DNA of 15,127 nt from JAHFLQ01 sp964432465. Its GTDB lineage: Bacteria; Patescibacteriota; Minisyncoccia; UBA6257; WO2-44-18. The stretch is from the NCBI GenBank assembly GCA_964432465.1, contig CAYSNI010000029.1, positions 1-15,127 of the forward strand. Reading direction: 5' to 3'. Shown here piece by piece: positions 1 to 5,843 of this stretch. The position numbers were made by a program, and so were the translations under genes. The notes below the pieces were generated by a model that saw only the letters and a program-made list of their open reading frames with translations, made no database searches and had not been told where the DNA came from. Positions within the stretch are counted from its first letter, which is position 1; each line of letters starts with the position of its first letter.

Positions 1-3
1 GGG

Positions 4-75
4 TTCCGGGAGGTGGATTTGCACCACCGACCTCCAGGTTATGGGCCTGGCGAGCTACTGCTGCTCTATCCCGGT
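4..75 (-). tRNA. tRNA-Met (CAT), initiator type
   Basis: On the minus strand the segment folds as a 72-nt cloverleaf: acceptor arms ACCGGGA/TCCCGGA with an A1-A72 mismatch, D stem GAGC/GCTC, anticodon stem CCAGG/CCTGG with loop CCCATAA, variable loop AGGTC, T stem GGTGG/CCACC, discriminator A73. The unpaired 1-72 position and the A11-U24 pair are bacterial initiator hallmarks. Oddities: loop position 33 is C rather than the near-universal U; the anticodon stem has A-U/G-C/G-C instead of three G-C pairs; the D loop (AGCAGTA) has only one G where G18-G19 should be; and T-loop position 55 is G (TGCAAAT). CCA is not encoded (CCC follows A73). The tRNA identity is firm; the initiator role is inferred. 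Confidence 0.9.
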
Positions 76-81
76 GCTCAC

Positions 82-110
82 ATAATACCACGTGAATTGT
101 AAAAAAACAA
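82..110 (-). promoter_or_regulatory. Promoter of tRNA-Met
   Basis: On the minus strand, TTGTTT (105-110) and TATTAT (82-87) are separated by 17 bp. The -10 ends 6 bp before the mature tRNA 5' end, so transcription would start almost at the tRNA itself. Confidence 0.55.
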
Positions 111-150
111 ATTGCTTTAGGCTTTGTCCGATCCTTGTGAATCAGTTATT

Positions 151-179
151 TTGCCTCACAGCGCGAGAAGCGCTAATAT
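151..179 (+). promoter_or_regulatory. Candidate promoter of the tpiA run
   Basis: TTGCCT (151-156) and TAATAT (174-179) are 17 bp apart, 17 bp upstream of the tpiA ATG. This predicts a leader of roughly 10 nt. No SD sequence lies between them. Stretch 76-196 holds nothing else I can support. Confidence 0.45.
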
Positions 180-196
180 TAATTTTGTAGACTACT

Positions 197-922
197 ATGA
201 GTAAAATTATTATCGCTAACTGGAAGATGAATCCCGCTTCGGCGGCGGAGGCAAAAAAACTTGCCAAGGCGAGTGATATCGCTGGTCTAGTAATCTGCCC
301 ACCGTTTCCATATCTCGAGGATGTGGCTGGTGTTCTTAAAAAAGCTAAGCTCGGCGCGCAGGATCTTTTTTGGGACGAAAAAGGCGCGATTACCGGAGAG
401 GTTTCTGGTACGCAAGAAAAGGAGTTGGGCGCCGAATATGTAATAATTGGACATTCCGAACGTCGTCAAAACTTGGGGGAGACCGATGACATGATCGCGA
501 AAAAAATGTCCGCCGCGATAAAGGATGGATTGACCCCGATTCTTTGTGTTGGCGAAACTCAGGCCGATCGGGATAAAAATAAAACTAAAGAAGTGGTTGA
601 GCGTGAGTTGCGGACTGATTTGTCGCGAATCATTACTGAAAAGAAAGAAATCATTATTGCCTATGAGCCGATATGGGCAATCGGGAGCGGTATGGCCGAT
701 ACGCCGCAAAACATGGCTGGAATGGTAAAATATATACGAGAGCTATTAAAAAAGATTGGCTCGCAACTTACAGTTATGATTATTTACGGCGGATCGGTAA
801 ATGCGGGGAATATTGAATCTTTCGTGGAGCAGAGAGAGATTGACGGAGCGTTGGTGGGAGGGGCAAGCTTGCAAGGAGAAGAAATTCAAAAAATAGTCGA
901 GATAGCAAAAAAATATAAATAA
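197..922 (+). CDS. tpiA: Triosephosphate isomerase
   Basis: Cytosolic glycolytic enzyme interconverting dihydroxyacetone phosphate and glyceraldehyde-3-phosphate. The 241-residue product has the full TIM-barrel signature: NWKMN at 8-12 (substrate-binding Lys10), IGHSERR at 84-90 (electrophile His86), AYEPIWAIGSG at 155-165 (catalytic base Glu157, followed by the flexible lid), YGGSV at 197-201 and GALVGGASL at 217-225 (phosphate-binding loops). The length is slightly below the usual ~250. The ATG at 197 opens directly into the conserved first strand, which fixes the start. There is no SD sequence. It heads a tightly packed run: the next gene starts one base after its stop. It connects functionally to the deoC product downstream, which also yields glyceraldehyde-3-phosphate. 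Confidence 0.97.
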   Translation: MSKIIIANWKMNPASAAEAKKLAKASDIAGLVICPPFPYLEDVAGVLKKAKLGAQDLFWDEKGAITGEVSGTQEKELGAEYVIIGHSERRQNLGETDDMIAKKMSAAIKDGLTPILCVGETQADRDKNKTKEVVERELRTDLSRIITEKKEIIIAYEPIWAIGSGMADTPQNMAGMVKYIRELLKKIGSQLTVMIIYGGSVNAGNIESFVEQREIDGALVGGASLQGEEIQKIVEIAKKYK

Positions 923-923
923 A

Positions 924-1688
924 ATGCCAAATAAAGTTGATTCTGCGAAGTATTGTTTCTGGGTAATTTTAAATGTCACGTTGGTAACCGTAGCCGCGTT
1001 GGCGATTGTTTCGACGCTGGCAGTCAAGCGCTACAGTCGCTCGATTAGCGCCGATCAGACGATTACAGTGAGCGCGGATGGAAAAGTGACCGTGGTGCCC
1101 GATCTCGCGACCCTGCATTTTTCACTCCTGGCCGAGGGGGCAGATCCGGTGAAATTACAAAACGATAATAACGCCAAAATGGAAGGAGTGATTGCTTACG
1201 TGAAGAGTCAGGGCGTAGAGCCAAAAGATATTAAGACGACTGGCTATAACTTGGGTCCTAAATATACTTATAATCCGAAAACCGGACGGAGTTCTATCGA
1301 TGGTTATATTCTGAACCAGTCTGCCGAGATTAAGATTCGGGACTTTACAAAGATCAGTCCGATTTTGGCAGCGCTTCCTTCAAAGGGTATTAATGATATC
1401 AGCGGGCCAAATTTTAGCGTGGACGATCCGGATACATTTCTGAATCAGGCACGTGAAGAAGCCTTTACGAAAGCGAAAGAAAAAGCCAAAGCTATGGCTG
1501 GCTTCGCCGGTTCTCGTTTGGGTCGAGTAGTGACGTTTAGTGACTCGTCTGGGTATCCGCCAATCTTCTATTACGCTCGTGACGCGAAAGAAGGTGGTTT
1601 GGGTGGCGGTCCGGTACCGGCGCCAGCGATCGAGCCCGGTAGCCAGGAAGTAAGTGTGCAGATTTCCGTTACTTACGAAATATGGTAA
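924..1688 (+). CDS. Membrane-anchored SIMPL-domain (DUF541) protein
   Basis: 254 residues. A hydrophobic segment at about residues 12-34 is a probable N-terminal membrane anchor, followed by an extracytoplasmic SIMPL/DUF541 domain. Supporting pattern: the domain opens with a beta-strand reading ITVSADGKVTVVPDLATLHF at 47-66, has the GVEPKDIKTTGY stretch at 96-107 and closes with VSVQISVTYEIW at the C-terminus, as is typical of the family. SIMPL proteins are beta-rich envelope proteins whose biochemical role is poorly defined. A Gly/Pro-rich linker (GGLGGGPVPAPA, from about 224) precedes the last strand. It starts one base after tpiA with no SD sequence; translational coupling or a leaderless mRNA is possible (TATAAA at 914-919). 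Confidence 0.85.
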   Translation: MPNKVDSAKYCFWVILNVTLVTVAALAIVSTLAVKRYSRSISADQTITVSADGKVTVVPDLATLHFSLLAEGADPVKLQNDNNAKMEGVIAYVKSQGVEPKDIKTTGYNLGPKYTYNPKTGRSSIDGYILNQSAEIKIRDFTKISPILAALPSKGINDISGPNFSVDDPDTFLNQAREEAFTKAKEKAKAMAGFAGSRLGRVVTFSDSSGYPPIFYYARDAKEGGLGGGPVPAPAIEPGSQEVSVQISVTYEIW

Positions 1689-1698
1689 AATAAAAAAA

Positions 1699-2469
1699 AT
1701 GATTAAACCATTACTTATCAGTTTAGTGTCTTTGGCTCTGGTTTTGCCGGCGGGAGCGCAGGAAGGAGGAGTTCTTAAACGAGAACCATTATTGATTCGA
1801 GAGGCGGTTAAAAACGAAATAAAAGATACCCGAGAGGCGGTAAAGAATAACATTCAAGAAAGCCGTGACGCGATGCAGAAGCGTCAAGCCGACCTTCGAA
1901 TGAAAATGCAAGAAGAAAAAGAAGGCTTTAAGAATCAGCTAGAAACCAGGAAGACGGAATTACGCGATAAGGTTGAACAAAAGAAAACAGAATTAAAAGA
2001 ACGGCTTAAGACGATCAAGGATGAGAGGAAAAAGGCTGTAGTTGAAAAATTAGATAAACGTTTTGATGAGATTAACCAGAATCGGACAACTCATCTTAGT
2101 GGCGTGCTAGATAAGTTAAGTATGGCTCTGGATCGGATTGTGTCTCGAGCGGAAAAGGCTAACGCCAAAGGTTTGGATATTTCTTCGGTGAACTCAGCTG
2201 TTGACGCCGCGAAGATTGCGATTGGCGCCGCCCGTGCCGCGGTGGTTGCTCAGGTAGGCAAGACTTATCCGATCACTATTTCTACAGAGGATAAGTTAAA
2301 AACAGATGTGGGCGGTGCTCGGAAAGCTTTAGAGCAGGATTTGAAACTTCTACGGGATATGGTTAAGACTACTCATGATAGTGTACGCTTGGCCGCAACT
2401 ACGCTGGCGAAAATTTCTGGAGTGGATAATGATTCACCAGTTGTTCCAGCAAATACGAATAATCAATAA
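1699..2469 (+). CDS. Secreted coiled-coil protein
   Basis: 256 residues from the ATG at 1699. An in-frame ATG at 1654 exists but lies inside the SIMPL gene and would spoil the signal peptide, so 1699 is preferred. Residues 1-20 form a signal peptide (IKPLL, then a Leu/Val/Ala core, then PAGA before QEGG). About residues 28-125 are a highly charged Lys/Glu/Arg heptad-like coiled coil with repeated EAVKN/TREAV units. Residues 130-240 are a second helical, Ala-rich part (AKIAIGAARAAVVAQVG). The C-terminal tail is Asn/Pro-rich. It probably acts outside the cytoplasmic membrane; no enzyme motif is visible. TAAAAT (1686-1691) lies 7 nt before the ATG and could drive a leaderless mRNA. Function unknown. 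Confidence 0.8.
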   Translation: MIKPLLISLVSLALVLPAGAQEGGVLKREPLLIREAVKNEIKDTREAVKNNIQESRDAMQKRQADLRMKMQEEKEGFKNQLETRKTELRDKVEQKKTELKERLKTIKDERKKAVVEKLDKRFDEINQNRTTHLSGVLDKLSMALDRIVSRAEKANAKGLDISSVNSAVDAAKIAIGAARAAVVAQVGKTYPITISTEDKLKTDVGGARKALEQDLKLLRDMVKTTHDSVRLAATTLAKISGVDNDSPVVPANTNNQ

Positions 2470-2474
2470 AAATC

Positions 2475-2675
2475 ATGAAAAAATTACTTATTCTTCTGAT
2501 TGTGATCGCGCTTGGAGTGTTTATTGCCATGTCCTGGGGCAAGAATTCCGTCGCTCCTACAGGCGATCTTTCCTCTGATACAAGCTCTGCGATTACAAGA
2601 GAATTAGACGATATTGATGTCGGAGATGTTGGTGCGGATTTTAAGGCTGTAGATTTAGATTTGAATTCTCTTTAA
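2475..2675 (+). CDS. Small membrane-anchored hypothetical protein
   Basis: 66 residues. A two-lysine N-terminus followed by a hydrophobic segment at about 4-20 (LLILLIVIALGVFIAMS) is a membrane anchor or uncleaved signal. The remainder is short, acidic and Ser/Thr/Asp-rich (DDIDVGDVGADFKAVDLDLN), without cysteines or known motifs. It starts 5 bases after the coiled-coil gene and probably belongs to the same unit, perhaps as an envelope partner of that protein. No SD is seen. I do not recognise a family. Confidence 0.65.
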   Translation: MKKLLILLIVIALGVFIAMSWGKNSVAPTGDLSSDTSSAITRELDDIDVGDVGADFKAVDLDLNSL

Positions 2676-2685
2676 GCTAGAGTTA

Positions 2686-2715
2686 TTCACATAAAGAAAG
2701 TTGATATGCTAGAAT
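2686..2715 (+). promoter_or_regulatory. Extended -10 promoter upstream of a gene-free region
   Basis: TTCACA (2686-2691), an 18-bp spacer ending in TGc, and TAGAAT (2710-2715). The TGn extension plus both hexamers make this a good sigma70-type candidate. It points into 2722-3325, where no reading frame of note exists, so its product would be an untranslated RNA. Confidence 0.55.
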
Positions 2716-2721
2716 TAAAAT

Positions 2722-3325
2722 TGTGCGTTTTCCAAAATTAAATTTATAAATTTCTTAAATTAATTGGAAGCGCCATTCTAGGTTATCCGATCCCCGCTTC
2801 ACCGTAGGTGAGAAAGCATCGGACCGCGCTGCGGGATCGCAGCCCCGTCTTGGGGTTTACAGGCCTCGTCTTGCCAGGTAAGGCAGACCCGATTTGCTGG
2901 GTAAAACGAACCGGCCGTGCGGATCACGGATCAGAAAGAGATGCTATGAGCTAAAAGATGAATCTAGCACTGTATCGCTTGCTATCGCTTAATAAAATTT
3001 CGGATGTTCGCGCGCGAATGTGAGGTTTGCGTGAAGGCGTCCGGGGTCTTGTCCGGCTATAGGAAGCTTCACGTGACGGAGTCGTTCAAGGCAAGTGGTG
3101 TCTCTTTTTGTTTCCCTATTTTGTTCGCGAGATTCGCGCGACTACAAAATTGATGACCCCGCACTAATTTTGCTTCGGAACTATGAGCGATGCGCGCGGG
3201 CCGAACAGGCCCACCCCTCGGCAGGGCGAAGCGTATCGCTGATGGAATACGAGCTATAAGACGGTTAAGAAGATAGATAAGAACTGAAACGGCAAAATTC
3301 AGTGCTGGGGTTTGCCTTGACTTTT
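2722..3325 (+). ncRNA. Candidate large structured non-coding RNA (~600 nt)
   Basis: This gene-free stretch is flanked by a promoter (2686-2715) and a hairpin plus T-run (3291-3326). It is rich in stable hairpins, read directly: CCGAT...ATCGG enclosing CACC-gta-GGTG (about 2789-2823); GCTGCG-ggat-CGCAGC; CCCC-gtctt-GGGG; CCGTG-cggat-CACGG; TTCGC-gc-GCGAA; CGTGAAG...CTTCACG; ATTTTGT...ACAAAAT enclosing CGCG...CGCG; and AGCGAT...ATCGCT (3186-3191/3235-3240) enclosing GGGCC-gaaca-GGCCC. CGGGGTC in the loop of the CGTGAAG hairpin can pair with GACCCCG downstream, a possible pseudoknot. I could not match it to RNase P RNA, tmRNA, SRP RNA or a group I/II intron. The class is unknown; the exact ends are inferred. 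Confidence 0.45.
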
Positions 3326-3327
3326 TA
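3291..3327 (+). terminator. Terminator of the candidate RNA, overlapping the next promoter
   Basis: GGCAAA (3291-3296) pairs with TTTGCC (3311-3316), followed by a T-rich tract (TTGACTTTTT). The stem is only 6 bp with a 14-nt loop, so it is modest. An alternative hairpin, ACTGAA (3283-3288) with TTCAGT (3298-3303), overlaps its 5' arm and loop and would exclude it. Confidence 0.4.
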
Positions 3328-3344
3328 TAATAATTTGCTACAAT
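3317..3344 (+). promoter_or_regulatory. Promoter of the DGR target gene
   Basis: TTGACT (3317-3322), a 16-bp spacer and TACAAT (3339-3344) are close to sigma70 consensus. Transcription would start near 3351, giving a ~60-nt leader with a small hairpin (CATCCG/CGGATG, about 3380-3397) just before the SD sequence. Confidence 0.7.
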
Positions 3345-3409
3345 GTTGACGTGTTGTTTGACAGGTTTTTTAGGAAAGCATCCGGTAACGACGGATGTGA
3401 GGAGGTGCT

Positions 3410-4162
3410 ATGGTCGCTCACGCCGACCAGTCGGGCAATCAGAAGTTGCGGGCTTACGGACTCTGGACGGATGTTGCGGCAATGATGGAGCGCGGTAGCC
3501 GGGATGCGAAAGTGGTCGCGGACGCGCTACAAGGCATCAAAGACCCCAATTTTCGCCCGGCAATCCCAGCGACCGGCATTGATTTCACTCTCCAACTCCG
3601 TGAATGGGCCCGCTTCTTCCGTGAGGTCCGTAAGCGCGAGGTGAAACTGGAAGACCTCCGGAAGCTCCCGGTCCCCGAAGCGGCCGCCGAGTTTGGCTGG
3701 ATCATCCCGATGTTGAAAGGCGATCTTCCTAGCACGATCTACGGCGGCATCGAAAAGTCCGGCCGGATGAAGATGTACAAGTTGTACAACGACCTGGACG
3801 CCGAAGAGCATGACCGGGTCGCCGATCATCCCTACATCGTCCGAGTGAGAAACCGGGAAGAAGCCGACGAAGAGCTGAAGAATCTTTCAGCCAATCAGCT
3901 CAAACAGCATGGCATCAGCGGCATCACGCTGGCCGAATATCTCCAGCTCCACGACTTCTACTACTGGAAGACCGGTGATCATCTGACCAAAGACAGTTGG
4001 ACGCTCTGCTCCGGCTCGCGGGCTTCGGACGGTGACTTTCCGAGCGTGTGCTGTCATCCAGGCTGCGGCGGGGTGGGCGTCGACGCGTGTCTTCCTGATG
4101 TTGCCAGCGGTGGTCTGCGTTCCCGCGTAGCAGTTTCGTCTCCCTTGCCGATGGCGGTCTGA
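3410..4162 (+). CDS. DGR variable protein (diversified target)
   Basis: 250 residues. ATG 3410 is preceded by a strong SD (GGAGG, 3401-3405), fixing the start. Residues 1-195 form a conserved-looking charged domain; the stretch WARFFREVRKREVKLEDL and the GISGITLAEY/FYYWKTGDHL region precede the variable part. Residues 202-243 are encoded by the VR (4012-4138), whose fold should be C-type-lectin-like as in other DGR targets. That assignment is inference: the VR pattern of SGSR, PSV, LRSRVAVS fits such domains. The last seven residues come from the left arm and loop of a large hairpin. DGR targets usually bind ligands at a surface. No signal peptide is visible. The gene is visibly more GC-rich than its neighbours, consistent with transfer. 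The partner template lies 0.4 kb downstream; no reverse transcriptase is seen. Confidence 0.88.
   Translation: MVAHADQSGNQKLRAYGLWTDVAAMMERGSRDAKVVADALQGIKDPNFRPAIPATGIDFTLQLREWARFFREVRKREVKLEDLRKLPVPEAAAEFGWIIPMLKGDLPSTIYGGIEKSGRMKMYKLYNDLDAEEHDRVADHPYIVRVRNREEADEELKNLSANQLKQHGISGITLAEYLQLHDFYYWKTGDHLTKDSWTLCSGSRASDGDFPSVCCHPGCGGVGVDACLPDVASGGLRSRVAVSSPLPMAV
4012..4138 (+). repeat. DGR variable repeat (VR)
   Basis: A 127-nt segment at the 3' end of the preceding gene aligns without gaps to 4534-4660. Of 24 differences, 21 fall at adenines of the other copy (16 A to G, 3 A to T, 2 A to C); the 3 others are C to T, G to T and G to T. Ten template adenines are unchanged. The shared, GC-rich 3' part (CTGCGTTCCCGCGTA) is invariant, as expected for the initiation-of-mutagenic-homology region. 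Homology stops abruptly on both sides. Confidence 0.93.
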
Positions 4163-4179
4163 CCGCCTCGGCAAGGGAG
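4140..4179 (+). promoter_or_regulatory. Hairpin/cruciform directly after VR
   Basis: CTCCCTTGCCGA (4140-4151) pairs perfectly with TCGGCAAGGGAG (4168-4179). Inside, GGCGGTC (4153-4159) and GACCGCC (4161-4167) form a second stem. The stop codon of the target gene (4160-4162) sits at its apex. DGRs are known to use a hairpin/cruciform just downstream of VR for target recognition; this fits that position. Confidence 0.7.
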
Positions 4180-4243
4180 CAATGTCCTTCTGTACCCTTG
4201 CCTGCCCGCCGAAGTTCAACGAAGGTGGGGACACTTGGTCTTC

Positions 4244-4279
4244 AAGCCCTTTTCGCATCGCGAAAAGGGCTTTTATATT
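4244..4279 (+). terminator. Terminator of the DGR target gene
   Basis: A perfect 13-bp stem AAGCCCTTTTCGC (4244-4256)/GCGAAAAGGGCTT (4260-4272), loop ATC, followed by a T/A-rich tract. The 4180-4243 interval holds no gene. Confidence 0.85.
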
Positions 4280-4294
4280 TTTTAGAATATTTAT

Positions 4295-4492
4295 ATGATT
4301 ATTGTGGCTAATAAGCCGGTCTTACGGGATGTCGGTTTGCCACGCCCCGCGCGCATCACGGTTGCTCTGGGAGCGGGAGCGTTTACGAAACTGCTTGTCA
4401 GGTTCTGGTGCGGGTATCCGGTGAAGATCGGGTTGCCGCAAAATACAATCCCGGTGTGTTCCGGGCTAACACAGAAAATTGTTCGCTTATAA
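4295..4492 (+). CDS. Doubtful 65-residue reading frame between VR gene and TR
   Basis: It runs from ATG 4295 to TAA 4492 between the VR terminator and the TR. TAGAAT (4283-4288) lies 6 nt before the ATG; no matching -35 or SD is evident. The product has a hydrophobic Ala/Gly/Leu-rich middle and no motif I recognise. It does not look like the helical Avd accessory protein of other DGRs. The interval could instead be the 5' part of a ~400-nt template RNA that ends at the hairpin after TR. I lean towards non-coding. Confidence 0.2.
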   Translation: MIIVANKPVLRDVGLPRPARITVALGAGAFTKLLVRFWCGYPVKIGLPQNTIPVCSGLTQKIVRL

Positions 4493-4533
4493 AGCTACGA
4501 TTTTCGGAGATATGGATGGGATCTGGCAAATAG

Positions 4534-4660
4534 CGGCTCGCGGACTTCGGACGGCAACGTTCCGAACGTGAACTGGAATCCAAGCTACGGCAAGGTGAAC
4601 GTCAACGCGTATCATCCTGATAATGCCAACGGTAATCTGCGTTCCCGCGTAGAAGTTTCG
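4534..4660 (+). repeat. DGR template repeat (TR)
   Basis: The adenine-rich partner of the VR, same strand and same 127-nt length, with 31 adenines, most in AAY codons when read in the VR frame (the design that lets adenine mutagenesis reach many amino acids without stops). It lies in no convincing gene. It is followed at once by a hairpin and T-run. An RNA copied from here, reverse-transcribed with errors at A, would explain the VR differences. Confidence 0.92.
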
Positions 4661-4661
4661 G

Positions 4662-4691
4662 CAAACGGCCCCGATTGGGGCCGTTTGTTTT
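4662..4691 (+). terminator. Hairpin and T-run directly after TR
   Basis: CAAACGGCCCC (4662-4672)/GGGGCCGTTTG (4677-4687), an 11-bp perfect stem with loop GATT, then TTTT. It is a good intrinsic terminator and would set the 3' end of the template RNA one base after the repeat. Its right arm supplies the -35 of the rmuC promoter. Confidence 0.85.
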
Positions 4692-4713
4692 AAAGGGCTC
4701 GAAATCATACAAT
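4685..4713 (+). promoter_or_regulatory. rmuC promoter, probably leaderless
   Basis: TTGTTT (4685-4690), a 17-bp spacer and TACAAT (4708-4713). The -10 ends 7 nt before the rmuC ATG, so the transcript should begin at or next to the start codon. The -35 lies in the preceding terminator. Confidence 0.6.
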
Positions 4714-4720
4714 AAAGATA

Positions 4721-5785
4721 ATGGAGATTATCCTTATTGTTATCGGGGCGGTGGTAATCGTCGGTCTTATCGCGATATTTTTTGCGGTTAAAAATCAGAA
4801 TAAGGAAAAAATACCGGATAGCTCGATGGTTATGCTGCAAAATCAGATGAACGATCTAGCGCGTGTGCTGGATTCCAAACTTGGACAGGTGGCCACTGAT
4901 TCTAAGCACAGCATCAGTCAGGTTTTTCAGGCGATGCAGCAGGAGTCGGGACGGAGCGCCAAGCTAATCAGTGATGTTACGGAAAAACTTACTCGAGTGG
5001 ACGAAGCGGCCCGCCAAACATTGGCGATGAATGAGCAGATTAAAAAACTTCAGGACACGCTGACTAATCCAAAACAACGCGGGATTCTCGGGGAATATTT
5101 TCTGGAGACGGTTTTGAAAAATGTGTTGCCACCCGGGGCATATCAGATGCAGTACGCTTTTAAAGACTCGGTGATTGTCGACGCGGTGGTTTTTGTCGAT
5201 AAGCGGATCATTCCGATTGACTCTAAGTTTAGTCTGGAAAATTATAACCGTTTCGCGGTGGCCGTTGAGCCGTTGGATAAGAAAAAATATGAGGCGGCTT
5301 TTATCGGCGATATCAAAATGCGCATCGATGAGACCTCTAAATACGTGAAGCCTCAGGAGGATACGATGGATTTCGCGTTTATGTTTATCCCATCGGAAGC
5401 GATTTACTACGATCTTCTTATTAATAAAGTGGGGTCTACGGCGGAGGATAAAAATTTAATCGCTTATGCCTTTCAGAAGAAAGTAATCATTGTTTCGCCG
5501 ACCTCATTCCTCGCTTATTTGCAGACGGTGCTTCAGGGCTTACGCAATCAGAAAATCTCTGAGCAAGCCAAGGATATTATTAAACAAGTAGATAATCTCC
5601 GGAAGCACCTCATTACCTACGAAGACTACTTCGGTAAAATTGGGAAGAATCTCACCACCACGGTGAGCGCTTACAATCATGCTTATAAAGAGTTCGCTAA
5701 AATAGACAAGGATATTTTGAAAATTGCCGGAGAAGGCATCGAATCAAACGTCCAGCAAATAGAATCGCCGGTGACGGAAGAGTAG
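4721..5785 (+). CDS. rmuC: RmuC family DNA recombination protein
   Basis: 354 residues, somewhat shorter than proteobacterial RmuC. In order: an N-terminal membrane segment (about 2-22), a coiled-coil region (about 35-115), and the RmuC domain. The latter shows QRGILGEYFLE at 119-129, a strand pair with VDAVVFVD at 153-160, IDSKF at 166-170 and the family-typical DFAFMFIPSEAIYYD near 217-231. RmuC proteins are predicted PD-(D/E)XK-type nucleases that limit recombination at inverted repeats; Asp154 and Asp167/Lys169 are plausible core residues, by inference. There is no SD; the start is set by the hydrophobic N-terminus and the adjacent promoter. A recombination factor acting on inverted repeats sits here next to the hairpin-flanked DGR repeats, which may be coincidence. 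Confidence 0.92.
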   Translation: MEIILIVIGAVVIVGLIAIFFAVKNQNKEKIPDSSMVMLQNQMNDLARVLDSKLGQVATDSKHSISQVFQAMQQESGRSAKLISDVTEKLTRVDEAARQTLAMNEQIKKLQDTLTNPKQRGILGEYFLETVLKNVLPPGAYQMQYAFKDSVIVDAVVFVDKRIIPIDSKFSLENYNRFAVAVEPLDKKKYEAAFIGDIKMRIDETSKYVKPQEDTMDFAFMFIPSEAIYYDLLINKVGSTAEDKNLIAYAFQKKVIIVSPTSFLAYLQTVLQGLRNQKISEQAKDIIKQVDNLRKHLITYEDYFGKIGKNLTTTVSAYNHAYKEFAKIDKDILKIAGEGIESNVQQIESPVTEE

Positions 5786-5810
5786 TAAACAACAAGGATT
5801 TGGGGAATAA

Positions 5811-5843
5811 AATAACCGCTCAGGCCGAGCGGTTATTGTTTTT
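5811..5843. terminator. Bidirectional terminator between convergent genes
   Basis: AATAACCGCTC (5811-5821)/GAGCGGTTATT (5827-5837), an 11-bp stem with loop AGGCC, followed by GTTTTT on the plus strand and by TTTTATT on the minus strand. It separates rmuC from the convergent small membrane protein gene, whose stop codon lies inside the stem. Confidence 0.85.

Noticed and set aside
1654..1698. Upstream in-frame ATG for the coiled-coil protein
   Set aside because: It would overlap the SIMPL gene and place 15 charged residues before an evident signal peptide.
2790..3327. RNase P RNA or tmRNA
   Set aside because: Fragments look reminiscent (AGATGAAT near 2955; a short frame ending LAIA-TAA-TAA near 2993), but the RNase P core GAGGAAAGTCC/ACAGAA and the tmRNA ends (GGNTTCGAC, TTCRA T-arm, CCA) are absent and the 5' and 3' ends do not pair.
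3454..4258. Minus-strand reading frames opposite the DGR target gene
   Set aside because: They arise from the GC-rich codon structure of the plus-strand gene; no start signals and composition typical of shadows.
4398..4840. Minus-strand frames across TR as part of an RT or Avd gene
   Set aside because: They are shadows of the repeat and of rmuC, lack RT motifs such as YxDD, and run against the template orientation.
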